Origin: Aminobacter sp. HY435
GTDB taxonomy: Bacteria; Pseudomonadota; Alphaproteobacteria; Rhizobiales; Rhizobiaceae
Direction of reading: 5' to 3'
NCBI RefSeq assembly: GCF_027568395.1
Contig: NZ_JANKZL010000008.1
Span: 62,001 to 126,000, forward strand
Length of the DNA: 64,000 nucleotides
Position numbers and translations under genes: made by a program. Below, in pieces: positions 45,809 through 54,973 of the stretch. Under the pieces are notes generated by a model. The model was given only the letters and a program-made list of their open reading frames with translations. It ran no database searches and was not told where the DNA came from. How positions within the stretch are numbered: position 1 is the first letter of the stretch; each line of letters opens with the position of its first letter.

Positions 45809-46564
45809 TCAGATGGTCGGCCTGCGCACTATGGTCGCGCCGAGGATCGGGCCGGGCAGGCCATCCTTGCCGACGGCCTGCAGCAGCACGGCGCAGCCAC
45901 CCTTCTTTTCCAGTTCGCTCTTCGGCAATTCGTAGCGTTGTGCCTTGCCGTGCCACATGCCTGCGGCATGAGCGTCGGTCACGGCATTCCAGTAGGTGAT
46001 CTGGCGGCCGCTGTTTTCGCCCTGCTCGAGATCGACGACCTGCGGCGGCTGGAAATGCACGATCATGACGTGGGCGGCGCTGGCCGGCCCATCAGCCGCC
46101 CCGACGTTGATGGTGACGGTGTCGTTGTTCTGGACAACGCCGATGTCGACATTCATGCCCTGGCCGGTCCTGGCGAGATTGTCGAGCGCGCCCGTCACAT
46201 CCTCGCGCTTGGCGCCGTTGACATGGGTCCGGCCATTGATGACGGCTTGCGGGGTATAGACGGAGCGTCCGCCGAAGGCGCGCATATAGGCGTATTGACG
46301 GTCGGTGTTGTCGCTGCTCGCCAGCTTGTCCTGCCAGCCGAGATAATCCCAGTAGGTGACATGATAGGCCAGCGCGACCATGTTCTTGTCGGCGGCGAAC
46401 TCGGCGAACAGTTCATCCGCAGGAGGGCAGGAGTTGCAGCCCTGGCTGGTAAAGAGCTCGATCACCCCCAGGGGACGTTCCGCTGTGTCGGCCCGAACCG
46501 CGCCGGCAAAACCAGCAAGGACCAGCCCCAGCGCCGCCAGCCGAAAATATCCGCGAAACTCCAT
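45809..46564 (-). CDS. DUF1223 thioredoxin-like exported protein
   Basis: A 251-residue protein with a signal peptide (residues 1-25, VRA-D) and the DUF1223 motif ELFTSQGCNSCPPADELF, a Cys-x2-Cys in a thioredoxin-like fold. It then has YHVTYWDYLGWQD and TPQAVINGRTHV, the cis-Pro region. Likely periplasmic redox or secretion-related. The longer frame to 46636 is discarded because the signal peptide begins at 46564. Confidence 0.82.
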   Translation of the reverse strand: MEFRGYFRLAALGLVLAGFAGAVRADTAERPLGVIELFTSQGCNSCPPADELFAEFAADKNMVALAYHVTYWDYLGWQDKLASSDNTDRQYAYMRAFGGRSVYTPQAVINGRTHVNGAKREDVTGALDNLARTGQGMNVDIGVVQNNDTVTINVGAADGPASAAHVMIVHFQPPQVVDLEQGENSGRQITYWNAVTDAHAAGMWHGKAQRYELPKSELEKKGGCAVLLQAVGKDGLPGPILGATIVRRPTI

Positions 46565-46767
46565 GTCCAATCCAGCTTGTGTGCCGGCATGACCGGCCTT
46601 TTTTATGGTTGGCGAGATATGTGGCAGATGCGCCATTCAACGGGAAGTCACGTTGCGGTGAAACTTTGCCTGCCGGCGATTTCCGCTACGTCACCCCGGG
46701 ATCGGCGATATTTCTGTCGAAACCGGCATGCGAATCGTTAAAGGTCGAAGCCAGCGGGAGACGTCGG

Positions 46768-47448
46768 ATGCTCGAAAATCTAGGTCAGAATGTCGATCTG
46801 TATTGCGAGCGCCTGGGCCTGGGGCTCTGGGCCGAACCGCTCAATGCGCTCAGCAACCTGGCGTTCCTTGCTGCCGGCTTCTGGGGGCTTGGCGAGGCAC
46901 GGCGGCGCAATGCCGGAACCTTCGCCGAAGTGCTGTGCTGGTGGGTGGTGGCGATCGGTGTCGGCTCGGCGCTGTTTCATACTTTCGCCACGGAAGCCAC
47001 GAAGTGGGCCGACATCCTGCCGATTGCCGGCTTCACCCTTGCCTATACGCTGTTTAACCTGCGCCGCTTCGCCGGCATGGCCTGGCCGCGGGCGCTTGTG
47101 ATCTTCTTCGGCTTCTACATTGTTGTCGGGTTTCTGACCTATTTGGTGCCCGACTGGCTGCGCGCCGCGTCGAATGGCACGACAGGCTACCTGCCGCCGT
47201 TCCTGGCGCTGATCTTCTTCGGCGGCGTGGTCATCGCCAAGGGCAACCCTGCCGGCTGGTACAACATCGTCGCTGCCTGCATCTTCGTCGGCTCGGTGAC
47301 GTTCCGCGTCATCGATCCCGTGCTCTGCGACAGCTGGCCGCTCGGCACCCATTTCATGTGGCATGTGCTCAACGGGCTGATGCTCGGCGTGTTGCTGGCG
47401 GCAACCGCCAGATACGCCCATTCGGCCGAGGCGCCGTCCGGCGCCTGA
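46768..47448 (+). CDS. Ceramidase-like (CREST) membrane protein
   Basis: A 226-residue protein of about seven helices. The alkaline ceramidase/CREST motifs are visible: Ser-x3-His in GSALFHTF near residue 70, Asp and His-x3-His in VLCDSWPLGTHFMWHVLN near 192-209, which coordinate zinc in eukaryotic ceramidases. ATG 46768 is preceded by GGGAGA. Bacterial members are amidases or receptors of unknown substrate; rhizobial acyl-amide lipids are possible targets. Starts divergently from the DUF1223 gene. Confidence 0.8.
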   Translation: MLENLGQNVDLYCERLGLGLWAEPLNALSNLAFLAAGFWGLGEARRRNAGTFAEVLCWWVVAIGVGSALFHTFATEATKWADILPIAGFTLAYTLFNLRRFAGMAWPRALVIFFGFYIVVGFLTYLVPDWLRAASNGTTGYLPPFLALIFFGGVVIAKGNPAGWYNIVAACIFVGSVTFRVIDPVLCDSWPLGTHFMWHVLNGLMLGVLLAATARYAHSAEAPSGA

Positions 47449-47453
47449 ACAGG

Positions 47454-48653
47454 TCAGGAGGCTGCGACCACCGGGCTCGCGCCGCCGGCCTCGGGGTGGC
47501 GCCCGGTCCAGGCTTCCAGCCATTCGGCGCCCTGCATCTCGATCAGACGCGAAGACGTGCGGTCGAACTCGAAAGCCTCGTGCCCGCGCTTGCCGACATA
47601 GAGCTTGTCGGGCGTGGCAGCCGCGCTCAGGACCAGGCGCACATGCTGGTCGTAGACTGTATCGATGAACAGGATGAAACGCTTGGCCTCGTTGCGGTTG
47701 GCGTCATCCATGACCGGGACGTGGTCGACGAGGATCGTCTTGTACTGCGCCGTGATCGCCAGGTAGTCGCGCGCCGCCAGCGGCCTGTCGCAGAGATCGG
47801 CGAAGGCAAAGCGCGCCGCCGAAGCGGTGGCGGCCGGGACCTGGACCTTGCGGCCCTTGACGGCGACGGTTGCCGGCGCGGCCGTCTCGCCATCGGTGAT
47901 CCTGGCCCAGGCCTTGTCCATGGCCTTGTCGGCGGCTTCGCCCAGCGGCGTCAGATAGACCGGCACGCGGTCGAGCTTTTCGAGCCGATAGTCGGTGTCG
48001 GCGTCGAGGTTCAGCACATTGGCGTTTTGCTCGAGCAGGCCGATGAAGGGCAGGAACAGCTGGCGGTTGAGGCCGTCGCGGTAGAGGTCGCGCGGCGCGA
48101 CGTTCGAGGTGGCGACCAGCACCACGCCAAGCCCGAAAAGCGCGGAAAACAGCCTGGACAGGATCATCGCATCGGCGATGTCGGTGACCGAGAACTCATC
48201 GAAGCAGAGCACCCAGGCCTCCTCGGCCAGCTGGGCCGCAACGGGAGGAATGGGGTCGTCGTCGCGCGAGGAGCCGTTCTTGCGCGCCGCCCGCTGCTTC
48301 TGGATGCGGTCGTGCACGTCGGCCATGAAGTCGTTGAAGTGGACGCGGCGCTTGTGCCTGACCGGGACAAGCTCGAAGAACATGTCCATCAGCATGGTCT
48401 TGCCGCGGCCGACGCCGCCATGGACATAGAGCCCCTTGACCGGGGCGTGCTGGGGCTTGCGCCTGGCGAAAAGCCAGCCGAGCGCGCTCGACTTGCGCGC
48501 CAGCCGCTTGTCGGAAATCTCGTCGATCAGCAGATCGAGCGCGGCAACGATCTTGAGCTGGGCCGGGTCGCGCCGCACGCTATCGAGCTCGACGAGATGG
48601 TCGTAGCGCTGCCGGACGGTCACATGGGTTTGCAGGCCGTCACGCAGGTGCAT
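47454..48653 (-). CDS. zapE: Cell-division ATPase ZapE (AFG1-like)
   Basis: A 399-residue P-loop ATPase. Walker A is GGVGRGKTM near residues 79-87, Walker B LCFDEFSVTDIADA near 150, with VATSNVAPRDLY and FLPFIGLLE later; this matches ZapE/AFG1. In E. coli it modulates FtsZ polymer stability; in mitochondria the homologue helps degrade respiratory subunits. Convergent with the ceramidase-like gene (5 bases) and 83 bases downstream of the lipoprotein gene. Confidence 0.92.
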   Translation of the reverse strand: MHLRDGLQTHVTVRQRYDHLVELDSVRRDPAQLKIVAALDLLIDEISDKRLARKSSALGWLFARRKPQHAPVKGLYVHGGVGRGKTMLMDMFFELVPVRHKRRVHFNDFMADVHDRIQKQRAARKNGSSRDDDPIPPVAAQLAEEAWVLCFDEFSVTDIADAMILSRLFSALFGLGVVLVATSNVAPRDLYRDGLNRQLFLPFIGLLEQNANVLNLDADTDYRLEKLDRVPVYLTPLGEAADKAMDKAWARITDGETAAPATVAVKGRKVQVPAATASAARFAFADLCDRPLAARDYLAITAQYKTILVDHVPVMDDANRNEAKRFILFIDTVYDQHVRLVLSAAATPDKLYVGKRGHEAFEFDRTSSRLIEMQGAEWLEAWTGRHPEAGGASPVVAAS

Positions 48654-48736
48654 GGTCTACTCTGGACAACGTTCGAAAATCTGTCTTGCAGCGTGCGCGG
48701 CAGAAGCTGCGCGCGCTGCAACATCTTGAGCCTGGA

Positions 48737-49273
48737 TCAGCGGTTGAGCGAGATCGGCAGGCCGTTGGAGGTCTGGCCGTCGAAACGGCCTGCGCCGGAC
48801 GAATAGAGCCTGGCCAGCGGCGAACCGCTTTCGTCGAACAGGGTCAGCTGCTTGCCGGCGACATTCCACGACTTGACGCCGTCGATGGGGGCCGGGCAGC
48901 GCAGCGGGCCGGCGCGGAAGCCCTGGCCGAACTTGGTCTGCGGCGTCGCCACCTTGCAGCTCTGGCCCGAAACCGTGGCGCTCCAGACGCCGGCAACCGA
49001 GGTTGCCGTCAGGTCGGGCGCGTTGGCAGCGGCAGCGCCGCCGTCGGCCGGCAGCGCCGCGACCTGGGTCTGCTGCTGGGGCGCGGCCGGAAACTGCGAG
49101 GCGCCCGGCGCCGAAGGAGGCGGCAGCTGGCCGCTGGTTACCGTGCCGGCCGGAGCCGCGGGCAGCGGTGCCGGCTGGGTGTCCATCGAGGACATGCGTG
49201 TGCTGCTACAGCCCGCCGCCGCCAACAGTGCGACCAGCGATGCGGCCAGCAGGCCGGTTTTCGAAAAAGCCAT
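48737..49273 (-). CDS. Omp19-like outer-membrane lipoprotein (AprI/Inh protease-inhibitor family)
   Basis: A 178-residue lipoprotein. The lipobox LLAAAGC puts the lipidated Cys at residue 22, followed by a Pro/Ala/Gln-rich linker to about residue 85 and the AprI/Inh beta-barrel domain (VAGVWSATVSGQSCKVATPQ, with a disulfide Cys pair). Brucella Omp19 has the same layout and inhibits proteases. ATG 49273 follows GGAGGG. Probably constitutive. Confidence 0.86.
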   Translation of the reverse strand: MAFSKTGLLAASLVALLAAAGCSSTRMSSMDTQPAPLPAAPAGTVTSGQLPPPSAPGASQFPAAPQQQTQVAALPADGGAAAANAPDLTATSVAGVWSATVSGQSCKVATPQTKFGQGFRAGPLRCPAPIDGVKSWNVAGKQLTLFDESGSPLARLYSSGAGRFDGQTSNGLPISLNR

Positions 49274-49492
49274 TGCATTCCCTCCGTCGGGCAGGTCTGG
49301 GGGGCGTCCCCGCGCGATCATCAACGCCTCTAAAGCGGCGAAGTTGGCAGAATTTCAACCGGATATGGTTAAAATAGGGTTTGCACATGAACTTGTTGCA
49401 AAATTGTCTCAACAGAGCAGGTCGCCGCGAGACTGGTAATTCGGCGATGTTTCCGCCATATAGGCCCCAAACAGCCGCGAGACCTATCGACC

Positions 49493-50377
49493 ATGGCCAC
49501 GGAGGCCCCTTTCGCCAAGATGAACGGGCTCGGCAACGACATCATCGTTGCCGACATGCGCGGCCGCGCGGATCGCGTCACGCCCGCCGCGGCGATCGCG
49601 CTGGCGGCCGATCCGGCAACCAAGTTCGACCAGATCATGGCGATCCACGATGCGCGTACGCCGGGCACCGCCAACTATATCGAGATCATCAATTCCGACG
49701 GCACCCATGCCCAGGCCTGCGGCAACGGCACGCGCTGCGTGGTGCAGGCGCTGGCTGCAGAAACCGGGCAGAAGGTGTTCACCTTCGAGACGGTTGCCGG
49801 CATCCTCAATGCCGAGGAGCATGAGGACGGTTCGATCTCCGTCGACATGGGCATTCCGCGCTTCGGCTGGCAGGACATTCCGCTGGCCGAGGAGTTCCGC
49901 GACACGCGCGCCATCGAGCTGCAGATCGGCCCGATCGACGCGCCGGTGCTGCATTCGCCGTCGGTCGCCTCGATGGGCAATCCCCACGCCATCTTCTGGG
50001 TCGACGAGGATGTCTGGTCCTACGAGCTCGACCGTTTCGGGCCGCTGCTCGAAAACCATCCGATCTTTCCCGAGCGCGCCAACATCTCGATCGCCCAGGT
50101 GACATCGCGCGAGACGCTCAACCTGCGCACCTGGGAGCGCGGCGCCGGCCTGACGCTGGCCTGCGGCTCGGCAACCTGCGCCGCAGCCGTCTCCGCCGCG
50201 CGCACCGGCCGCACCGGCCGCAAGGTCATGGTCACCGTGCCGAGCGGCGGGACGCTTGACATCGACTGGCGTGCCGACGACCACGTGGTCATGACCGGGC
50301 CGGCCGAGTGGGAATTCTCCGGCAGCTTCAATCCGGCCACGGGCGCGTGGGTGCGTGACCAGCAGGATGTCGCCTGA
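49493..50377 (+). CDS. dapF: Diaminopimelate epimerase
   Basis: A 294-residue enzyme that converts LL- to meso-diaminopimelate for lysine and peptidoglycan. The two catalytic cysteines are Cys76 in ACGNGTRC and Cys224 in [21 protein letters not shown] near residue 9 is the N-terminal signature. Its stop TGA overlaps the mtaB ATG, and the order dapF-mtaB-ftsY-yciB is conserved in Rhizobiales. Confidence 0.96.
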   Translation: MATEAPFAKMNGLGNDIIVADMRGRADRVTPAAAIALAADPATKFDQIMAIHDARTPGTANYIEIINSDGTHAQACGNGTRCVVQALAAETGQKVFTFETVAGILNAEEHEDGSISVDMGIPRFGWQDIPLAEEFRDTRAIELQIGPIDAPVLHSPSVASMGNPHAIFWVDEDVWSYELDRFGPLLENHPIFPERANISIAQVTSRETLNLRTWERGAGLTLACGSATCAAAVSAARTGRTGRKVMVTVPSGGTLDIDWRADDHVVMTGPAEWEFSGSFNPATGAWVRDQQDVA

Positions 50378-51660
50378 TGGCGGTCGATGTCGTTACCTTC
50401 GGCTGCCGTCTCAACACCTACGAATCCGAGGTGATGAAGCGCGAGGCCAAGGCCGCCGGGCTCGAGGAACTCAAGGGCGGCGCGGTGATCTTCAACACCT
50501 GCGCGGTGACCAGCGAAGCCGTGCGCCAGGCCAAGCAGTCGATCCGCAAGGCGCGGCGCGAAAACCCGGATGCACGCATCATCGTCACCGGCTGTGCCGC
50601 CCAGACCGATCCGGCCGCCTTTGCCGACATGGCCGAGGTCGATCTCGTGCTCGGCAACGAGGAGAAGCTCAAGGCGCACAACTATCGCGCGCTGCCCGAC
50701 TTCGGCGTCAACGACTTCGAGAAGGCCCGCGTCAACGACATCTTTTCGGTGCGCGAGACGGCAGGCCATATGGTCGACGCCATCGAGGGACGGGCGCGCG
50801 CCTTCGTGCAGGTCCAGAACGGCTGCGACCATCGCTGCACCTTCTGCATCATCCCCTACGGACGCGGCAATTCGCGCTCGGTGCCGATGGGGGCTGTTGT
50901 CGAGCAGATCAAGCGGCTCGCCGGCAATGGCTATGCCGAGGTGGTGCTGTCGGGCGTCGACATGACCAGCTACGGCGCCGACCTGCCGGGCGCACCGCGC
51001 CTCGGCAAGCTGGTCAAGACGATCCTGCGCCAGGTCCCCGATGTCAGGCGGCTGCGCCTTTCATCCATCGATTCGATCGAGGCCGACGAGGAGCTGCTCG
51101 AGGCCGTCGCCACCGAAAACAGGCTGATGCCGCATCTGCATCTGTCGCTGCAATCGGGCGACGACATGATCCTGAAGCGCATGAAGCGCCGCCATTTGCG
51201 CGACCAGTCGATCCAGTTCTGCCAGGACGTCCGCAAGTTACGCCCCGACATCGTGTTCGGTGCCGACATCATCGCGGGCTTCCCGACCGAGACCGACGAG
51301 ATGTTTACGAATTCGATCCGCATTGTCGAGGAATGCGGGCTGACCCATCTCCACGTCTTCCCGTTCAGCCCGCGCGAGGGCACGCCCGCCGCACGCATGC
51401 CGCAGGTCCGGCGCGACATCGTCAAGCAGCGCGCCGCGCGCTTGCGCGCCGCCGGCGACACTGCCTACACGCGCCACCTCGAAAGCCTCAAGGGTTCGCG
51501 CCAGAAGGTGCTGGTCGAACGCGAGGGGCTTGGCCGGACGGAAGGCTTTACGCTCGTCGCGCTCGACAGGGGTGCGCCGGGCGAAATTCTGGAAGTCGAG
51601 ATCGCCGGACATGACGGCGAGCGGCTGACAGCGGCACCGGCCGCCGCGCGCGCGGCCTGA
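50377..51660 (+). CDS. mtaB: tRNA t6A37 methylthiotransferase MtaB
   Basis: A 427-residue radical-SAM methylthiotransferase that converts t6A37 to ms2t6A37. UPF0004 cysteines are Cys10, Cys42 and Cys73; the radical-SAM cluster is Cys150-x3-Cys154-x2-Cys157 in GCDHRCTFCIIPYGRGNSRS (cited in full, 20 residues). A TRAM domain closes the C-terminus. Coupled to dapF by the TGATG overlap and 13 bases before ftsY. Confidence 0.95.
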   Translation: MAVDVVTFGCRLNTYESEVMKREAKAAGLEELKGGAVIFNTCAVTSEAVRQAKQSIRKARRENPDARIIVTGCAAQTDPAAFADMAEVDLVLGNEEKLKAHNYRALPDFGVNDFEKARVNDIFSVRETAGHMVDAIEGRARAFVQVQNGCDHRCTFCIIPYGRGNSRSVPMGAVVEQIKRLAGNGYAEVVLSGVDMTSYGADLPGAPRLGKLVKTILRQVPDVRRLRLSSIDSIEADEELLEAVATENRLMPHLHLSLQSGDDMILKRMKRRHLRDQSIQFCQDVRKLRPDIVFGADIIAGFPTETDEMFTNSIRIVEECGLTHLHVFPFSPREGTPAARMPQVRRDIVKQRAARLRAAGDTAYTRHLESLKGSRQKVLVEREGLGRTEGFTLVALDRGAPGEILEVEIAGHDGERLTAAPAAARAA

Positions 51661-51673
51661 CGAAAGCGACCGC

Positions 51674-53395
51674 ATGGCATTCGGGTTCATCAAGAAAGTC
51701 TTCTCCTTCGGCAAGAAGGAGGCTGAAGAGCAGCCGGCCGAGAACGAGGTTCTGCCGCCGCTGAATTTCGAGGCGCTGGAAGCGCTGAAACCGGCGGAAG
51801 AGGCGGTTGAGCGGGAGCCTGCGCTCGAGTCTCCCTCCCCCTTGAGGGGAGGGTCGATCGACGAAGTCGATCGGGGTGGGGTCGTCGCCGAGCTGGAGGC
51901 AACCCCCTCTGGTCCTTCGGACCATCTCCCCCTCAAGGGGGGAGAAGAGACCGCATCGGAAACACTGCCGGCGCCGCCGGAAGAGCCGACGCCCGCGCCT
52001 GAAGTGCCGGAGCCGGCACCCGAGAAGCCCAAGGAGCAGCCGGTCCCCGAACCGACCCCGGCCGAGCCCGAACCACTTCCTGTGGAAGTGCCGGTGCCGC
52101 CTGCCGAGCCGGCCCCGCCTGAACTCCCCGAGGAAATTCCCGCTCAGCCGGTGCCCCCGGCATCCGAACCGACGATGCGCGTTCCCGAACCGGAGCCGGT
52201 TGTCGAAGAGCCCGCGATTGCCCTCCCCCTTGAGGGGAGGGTGGCTGCGGAGCGGCCGGGTGGGGTCGCCCAATCGTCGGACGCGACGTCCAGCGCTGCC
52301 GAGGCAACCCCCTCTGGTCCTACGGACCATCTGCCCCTCAAGGGGGGAGAGGACGCCCAGCCGTCGCCCTTTGCCGAAGCCCCGGCTCAAAAGCCCTCCG
52401 CCGGCAAGGTCACCGTCCAGAAGAAGGTCGAGCAGAAGGCCGAGGCCGAGGTCGTGGACGTGGCCGCGCCCGCGCCGAGGCAGAGCTGGTTCCAGCGCCT
52501 GCGCCAGGGCCTGTCGCGCTCATCCAAGGAGCTGTCGGGCAACATCGCCGGCATCTTCACCAAGCGAAAGCTCGACGAAGACACGCTGCAGGACCTCGAA
52601 GACGTGCTGATCCGCGCCGATCTCGGCGTCGAGACAGCGCTTCGCGTCACCGACGCGCTGGCTGCCAGCCGCTACGGCAAGGATGTTTCGGACCACGAGG
52701 TCCGCTCGATCATGGCGGTCGAGGTCGAGAAGGTCCTGAAGCCGGTGGCGCTGCCGCTGGAACTCGACCTGTCGCACAAGCCGCATGTCATCCTGGTCGT
52801 CGGCGTCAACGGCACCGGCAAGACCACGACAATCGGCAAGCTCGCAGCCAAGCTGACCGAAGGCGGGCTGTCGGTGATGCTTGCCGCGGGCGACACCTTC
52901 CGCGCTGCTGCGATCGAACAGCTGAAGATCTGGGGCGAGCGCACCAAGTCGCCTGTTATCGCCACCAAGCTCGGCGCGGATGCCGCCGGTCTCGCCTATG
53001 ATGCCTTCGAAAAGGCCAAGGAAGCCGGGTCCGACGTGCTGATCATCGACACGGCTGGCCGCCTGCAGAACAAGGCGGAGTTGATGGCGGAACTCGAAAA
53101 GATCGTGCGCGTGCTCGGCAAGCTCGATCCCGAGGCGCCGCACACCGTGCTGCAGACGGTCGACGCCACCACCGGCCAGAACGCGCTCAACCAGGTCGAG
53201 ATCTTCCGCAACATCGCCGGTGTGAACGGCCTGGTGATGACCAAGCTCGACGGCACGGCGCGCGGCGGTATTTTGGTCGCAATCGCCGCCAAGCATAAGC
53301 TACCGGTCTATTTCATCGGCGTCGGCGAACAGGTTGACGACCTCGAACCTTTTTCGGCAAGCGATTTCGCCAAAGCCATCGCAGGAGTCGCCTGA
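51674..53395 (+). CDS. ftsY: Signal recognition particle receptor FtsY
   Basis: A 573-residue SRP-docking GTPase, longer than usual. Residues 1 to about 260 are an acidic, Pro/Glu-rich region; from about 265 the NG domain follows, with P-loop GVNGTGKTTTIGKL near 377, DTAGRLQNKAEL and TKLDGTARGG. Within the N-terminal region two copies of a dispersed palindromic repeat (residues about 53-91 and 183-226) are translated, each ending in the near-identical peptide EATPSGP(S/T)DHLPLKGGE. The G-domain is intact, so function should be kept. Follows mtaB in the operon. Confidence 0.95.
   Translation: MAFGFIKKVFSFGKKEAEEQPAENEVLPPLNFEALEALKPAEEAVEREPALESPSPLRGGSIDEVDRGGVVAELEATPSGPSDHLPLKGGEETASETLPAPPEEPTPAPEVPEPAPEKPKEQPVPEPTPAEPEPLPVEVPVPPAEPAPPELPEEIPAQPVPPASEPTMRVPEPEPVVEEPAIALPLEGRVAAERPGGVAQSSDATSSAAEATPSGPTDHLPLKGGEDAQPSPFAEAPAQKPSAGKVTVQKKVEQKAEAEVVDVAAPAPRQSWFQRLRQGLSRSSKELSGNIAGIFTKRKLDEDTLQDLEDVLIRADLGVETALRVTDALAASRYGKDVSDHEVRSIMAVEVEKVLKPVALPLELDLSHKPHVILVVGVNGTGKTTTIGKLAAKLTEGGLSVMLAAGDTFRAAAIEQLKIWGERTKSPVIATKLGADAAGLAYDAFEKAKEAGSDVLIIDTAGRLQNKAELMAELEKIVRVLGKLDPEAPHTVLQTVDATTGQNALNQVEIFRNIAGVNGLVMTKLDGTARGGILVAIAAKHKLPVYFIGVGEQVDDLEPFSASDFAKAIAGVA
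51831..51946 (+). repeat. Palindromic repeat inside ftsY, copy 1
   Basis: The stretch opens with CTCCCCCTTGAGGGGAGGG, runs through GGGGTGGGGTC and closes with CCCCCTCTGGTCC...GGACCAT-CTCCCCCTCAAGGGGGGAG. It is in frame and encodes about 39 residues of FtsY. The same 3' half recurs at 52301-52352 with few differences. This design is typical of rhizobial intergenic palindromes, here translated. Confidence 0.85.
52221..52352 (+). repeat. Palindromic repeat inside ftsY, copy 2
   Basis: Begins CCCTCCCCCTTGAGGGGAGG and ends CCCCTCAAGGGGGGAGAGG. Its first palindrome is read in a different frame from copy 1 (PLEGRV against PLRGGS), but by GGTGGGGTCG both copies share the frame and the 3' halves translate almost identically. 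The middle is longer than in copy 1. Confidence 0.85.
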
Positions 53396-53398
53396 GCC

Positions 53399-54052
53399 AT
53401 GAACGCACCGATCCTCGAAAGCGACCCGACGGACCCCAAAACCAAGAAGCAAGAGGTCAATCCGCTGCTGAAGCTGGTGCTGGAACTCGGGCCGCTGGTG
53501 GTGTTCTTTTTCGCCAATGCACGGGGTGCATGGCTGGCGTCGCAGTTTCCTGTTCTGGCGGAGCTCGGTGAACCGATCTTCATCGCCACCGGCCTGTTCA
53601 TGGCGGCAACCGCGGTAGCGCTCGCGGCATCGTGGATGCTGACCCGAACGCTGCCCATCATGCCGCTGGTGTCGGGCGTGGTCGTCTTCGTCTTCGGGGC
53701 ACTGACGCTCTACCTGCAGAACGACATCTTCATCAAGATGAAGCCGACGATCATCAACACGCTGTTCGGCGTCGTGCTGCTTGGCGGTCTCGCCTTTGGC
53801 AAGTCGCTGCTTGGCTATGTCTTCGACTCCGCCTTCCGGCTCGATGCCGAAGGCTGGCGCAAGCTGACCTTGCGCTGGGGCCTGTTCTTCCTGTTCCTTG
53901 CCGTGGTCAACGAGGTTGTCTGGCGGTCGTTTTCGACCGACGCCTGGGTGGCGTTCAAGGTGTGGGGCATCATGCCGATCACTTTGCTGTTCACTTTCAG
54001 CCAGATGCCGTTGATCATGCGCCATTCGCTGGACGAGCAGCCGTCAAAGTAG
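53399..54052 (+). CDS. yciB: Inner-membrane protein YciB (septation protein A)
   Basis: A 217-residue protein of about six helices. Family blocks are [20 protein letters not shown] near the N-terminus, [19 protein letters not shown] and [24 protein letters not shown] (cited in part). Four bases after ftsY. YciB influences cell envelope and septation in Shigella and E. coli. Last gene of the dapF-mtaB-ftsY-yciB run. Confidence 0.93.
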   Translation: MNAPILESDPTDPKTKKQEVNPLLKLVLELGPLVVFFFANARGAWLASQFPVLAELGEPIFIATGLFMAATAVALAASWMLTRTLPIMPLVSGVVVFVFGALTLYLQNDIFIKMKPTIINTLFGVVLLGGLAFGKSLLGYVFDSAFRLDAEGWRKLTLRWGLFFLFLAVVNEVVWRSFSTDAWVAFKVWGIMPITLLFTFSQMPLIMRHSLDEQPSK

Positions 54053-54081
54053 GCGGCAACGCAACCCATGCGCTTCGTGCA

Positions 54082-54126
54082 TTGCTGCATTGCAGCATAT
54101 CATTTTGCAGCGCAGTAGTTCCTATG
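54082..54126 (+). promoter_or_regulatory. TGC-rich element upstream of the DUF1127 gene
   Basis: TTGCTGCATTGCA (54082-54094) and CCTATG (54121-54126) also occur upstream of the CCUCCUCCC RNA cluster (33187-33199, 33214-33219). Further TGCA/GCAG units follow (54106-54114). Such TGC-rich palindromic DNA resembles sites described for PhaR-type regulators, a weak inference. Confidence 0.4.
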
Positions 54127-54192
54127 TCATGTTCGGATCGATCAGGGAGGTCGGTTCAAGCCGCATCGGGCGGCAGACGAAAGGAACGCAAG

Positions 54193-54360
54193 ATGTTGTT
54201 CGACAGCCTTCTGACCCGCGCTCGCCAGAGCGCCGCCAAGCGCAAGCAGTACAAGCGCCTCGTTGCCGAGATCGACAGCTTCTCGGGCCGCGACCTGGCC
54301 GACATGCGCGCCGACCGCGGCGAGATGCTGTACCAGGCCTACAAGCACGTCTACGGCTGA
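54193..54360 (+). CDS. DUF1127 small protein
   Basis: A 55-residue basic protein ending in the DUF1127 core LVAEIDSFSGRDLADMRADRGEM. In Rhodobacter the related CcaF1 (DUF1127) is an RNA-binding protein co-transcribed with CcsR small RNAs. Here gene and RNAs are 21 kb apart but share a 13-base upstream element. ATG 54193 has AGGAACGCAAG before it. A GC-rich hairpin follows the stop (around 54371-54391). Confidence 0.85.
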   Translation: MLFDSLLTRARQSAAKRKQYKRLVAEIDSFSGRDLADMRADRGEMLYQAYKHVYG

Positions 54361-54397
54361 GCTTGTCAGTCCGGCCGGCGATGGGCCGGCCAATGCG

Positions 54398-54973
54398 CTA
54401 CTGCGATGCCGCCAGCGCCTTTTCGATTGCCGGCATGAGCGAGGCCTTCACCGCCTCGGGCGATAGCGGCCCGACATGCTTGAAGGCGATCTTGCCGTCC
54501 TTGCCGACAAGAAAAGTCTCGGGAACGCCATAGACGCCCCAGTCGATGGTGGTGCGGCCGTGCTGGTCGACGCCGATGGCCTTGTAGGGATTGCCGAGGT
54601 CGCCGAGGAAGCGGCGCGCATTCTCCGGCTTGTCCTTGTAGTTGAGGCCGGCGACGACGATACGCGAATCCTTCGACAGTTCGAGCAGAACCGGATGCTC
54701 CTCGCGGCAAGGCGCGCACCACGACGCCCAGACATTGACCAGCGTGACCTTGCCTCCGAACTCCGCCGAGTTGAGGCCGGGCAGGGACATGCCTTCGAGC
54801 GGCGGCAGTTCGGTCCGTGGCGCGTCGTGGCCGATCAGCGCCGACGGGATGACCGAGAGGTCGCGGCCCGAGAGCAACTGCATCAGGAACACTGCCGCCA
54901 AGGCCAGGAAAACCAGCAGCGGCAACAGCACGAACAGTTTGCGCGGCCGCGCCTGGGGCGGCAGTTCGCTCAT
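54398..54973 (-). CDS. ccmG: Cytochrome c biogenesis thiol:disulfide interchange protein CcmG/DsbE
   Basis: A 191-residue membrane-anchored thioredoxin. One helix (about residues 13-33) precedes the periplasmic domain, with the redox Cys86-x2-Cys89 in WASWCAPCREEHP and the cis-Pro region YGVPETFLV. It reduces apocytochrome or CcmH disulfides before haem attachment. ATG 54973 overlaps ccmD's stop by four bases, confirming coupling. Confidence 0.93.
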   Translation of the reverse strand: MSELPPQARPRKLFVLLPLLVFLALAAVFLMQLLSGRDLSVIPSALIGHDAPRTELPPLEGMSLPGLNSAEFGGKVTLVNVWASWCAPCREEHPVLLELSKDSRIVVAGLNYKDKPENARRFLGDLGNPYKAIGVDQHGRTTIDWGVYGVPETFLVGKDGKIAFKHVGPLSPEAVKASLMPAIEKALAASQ

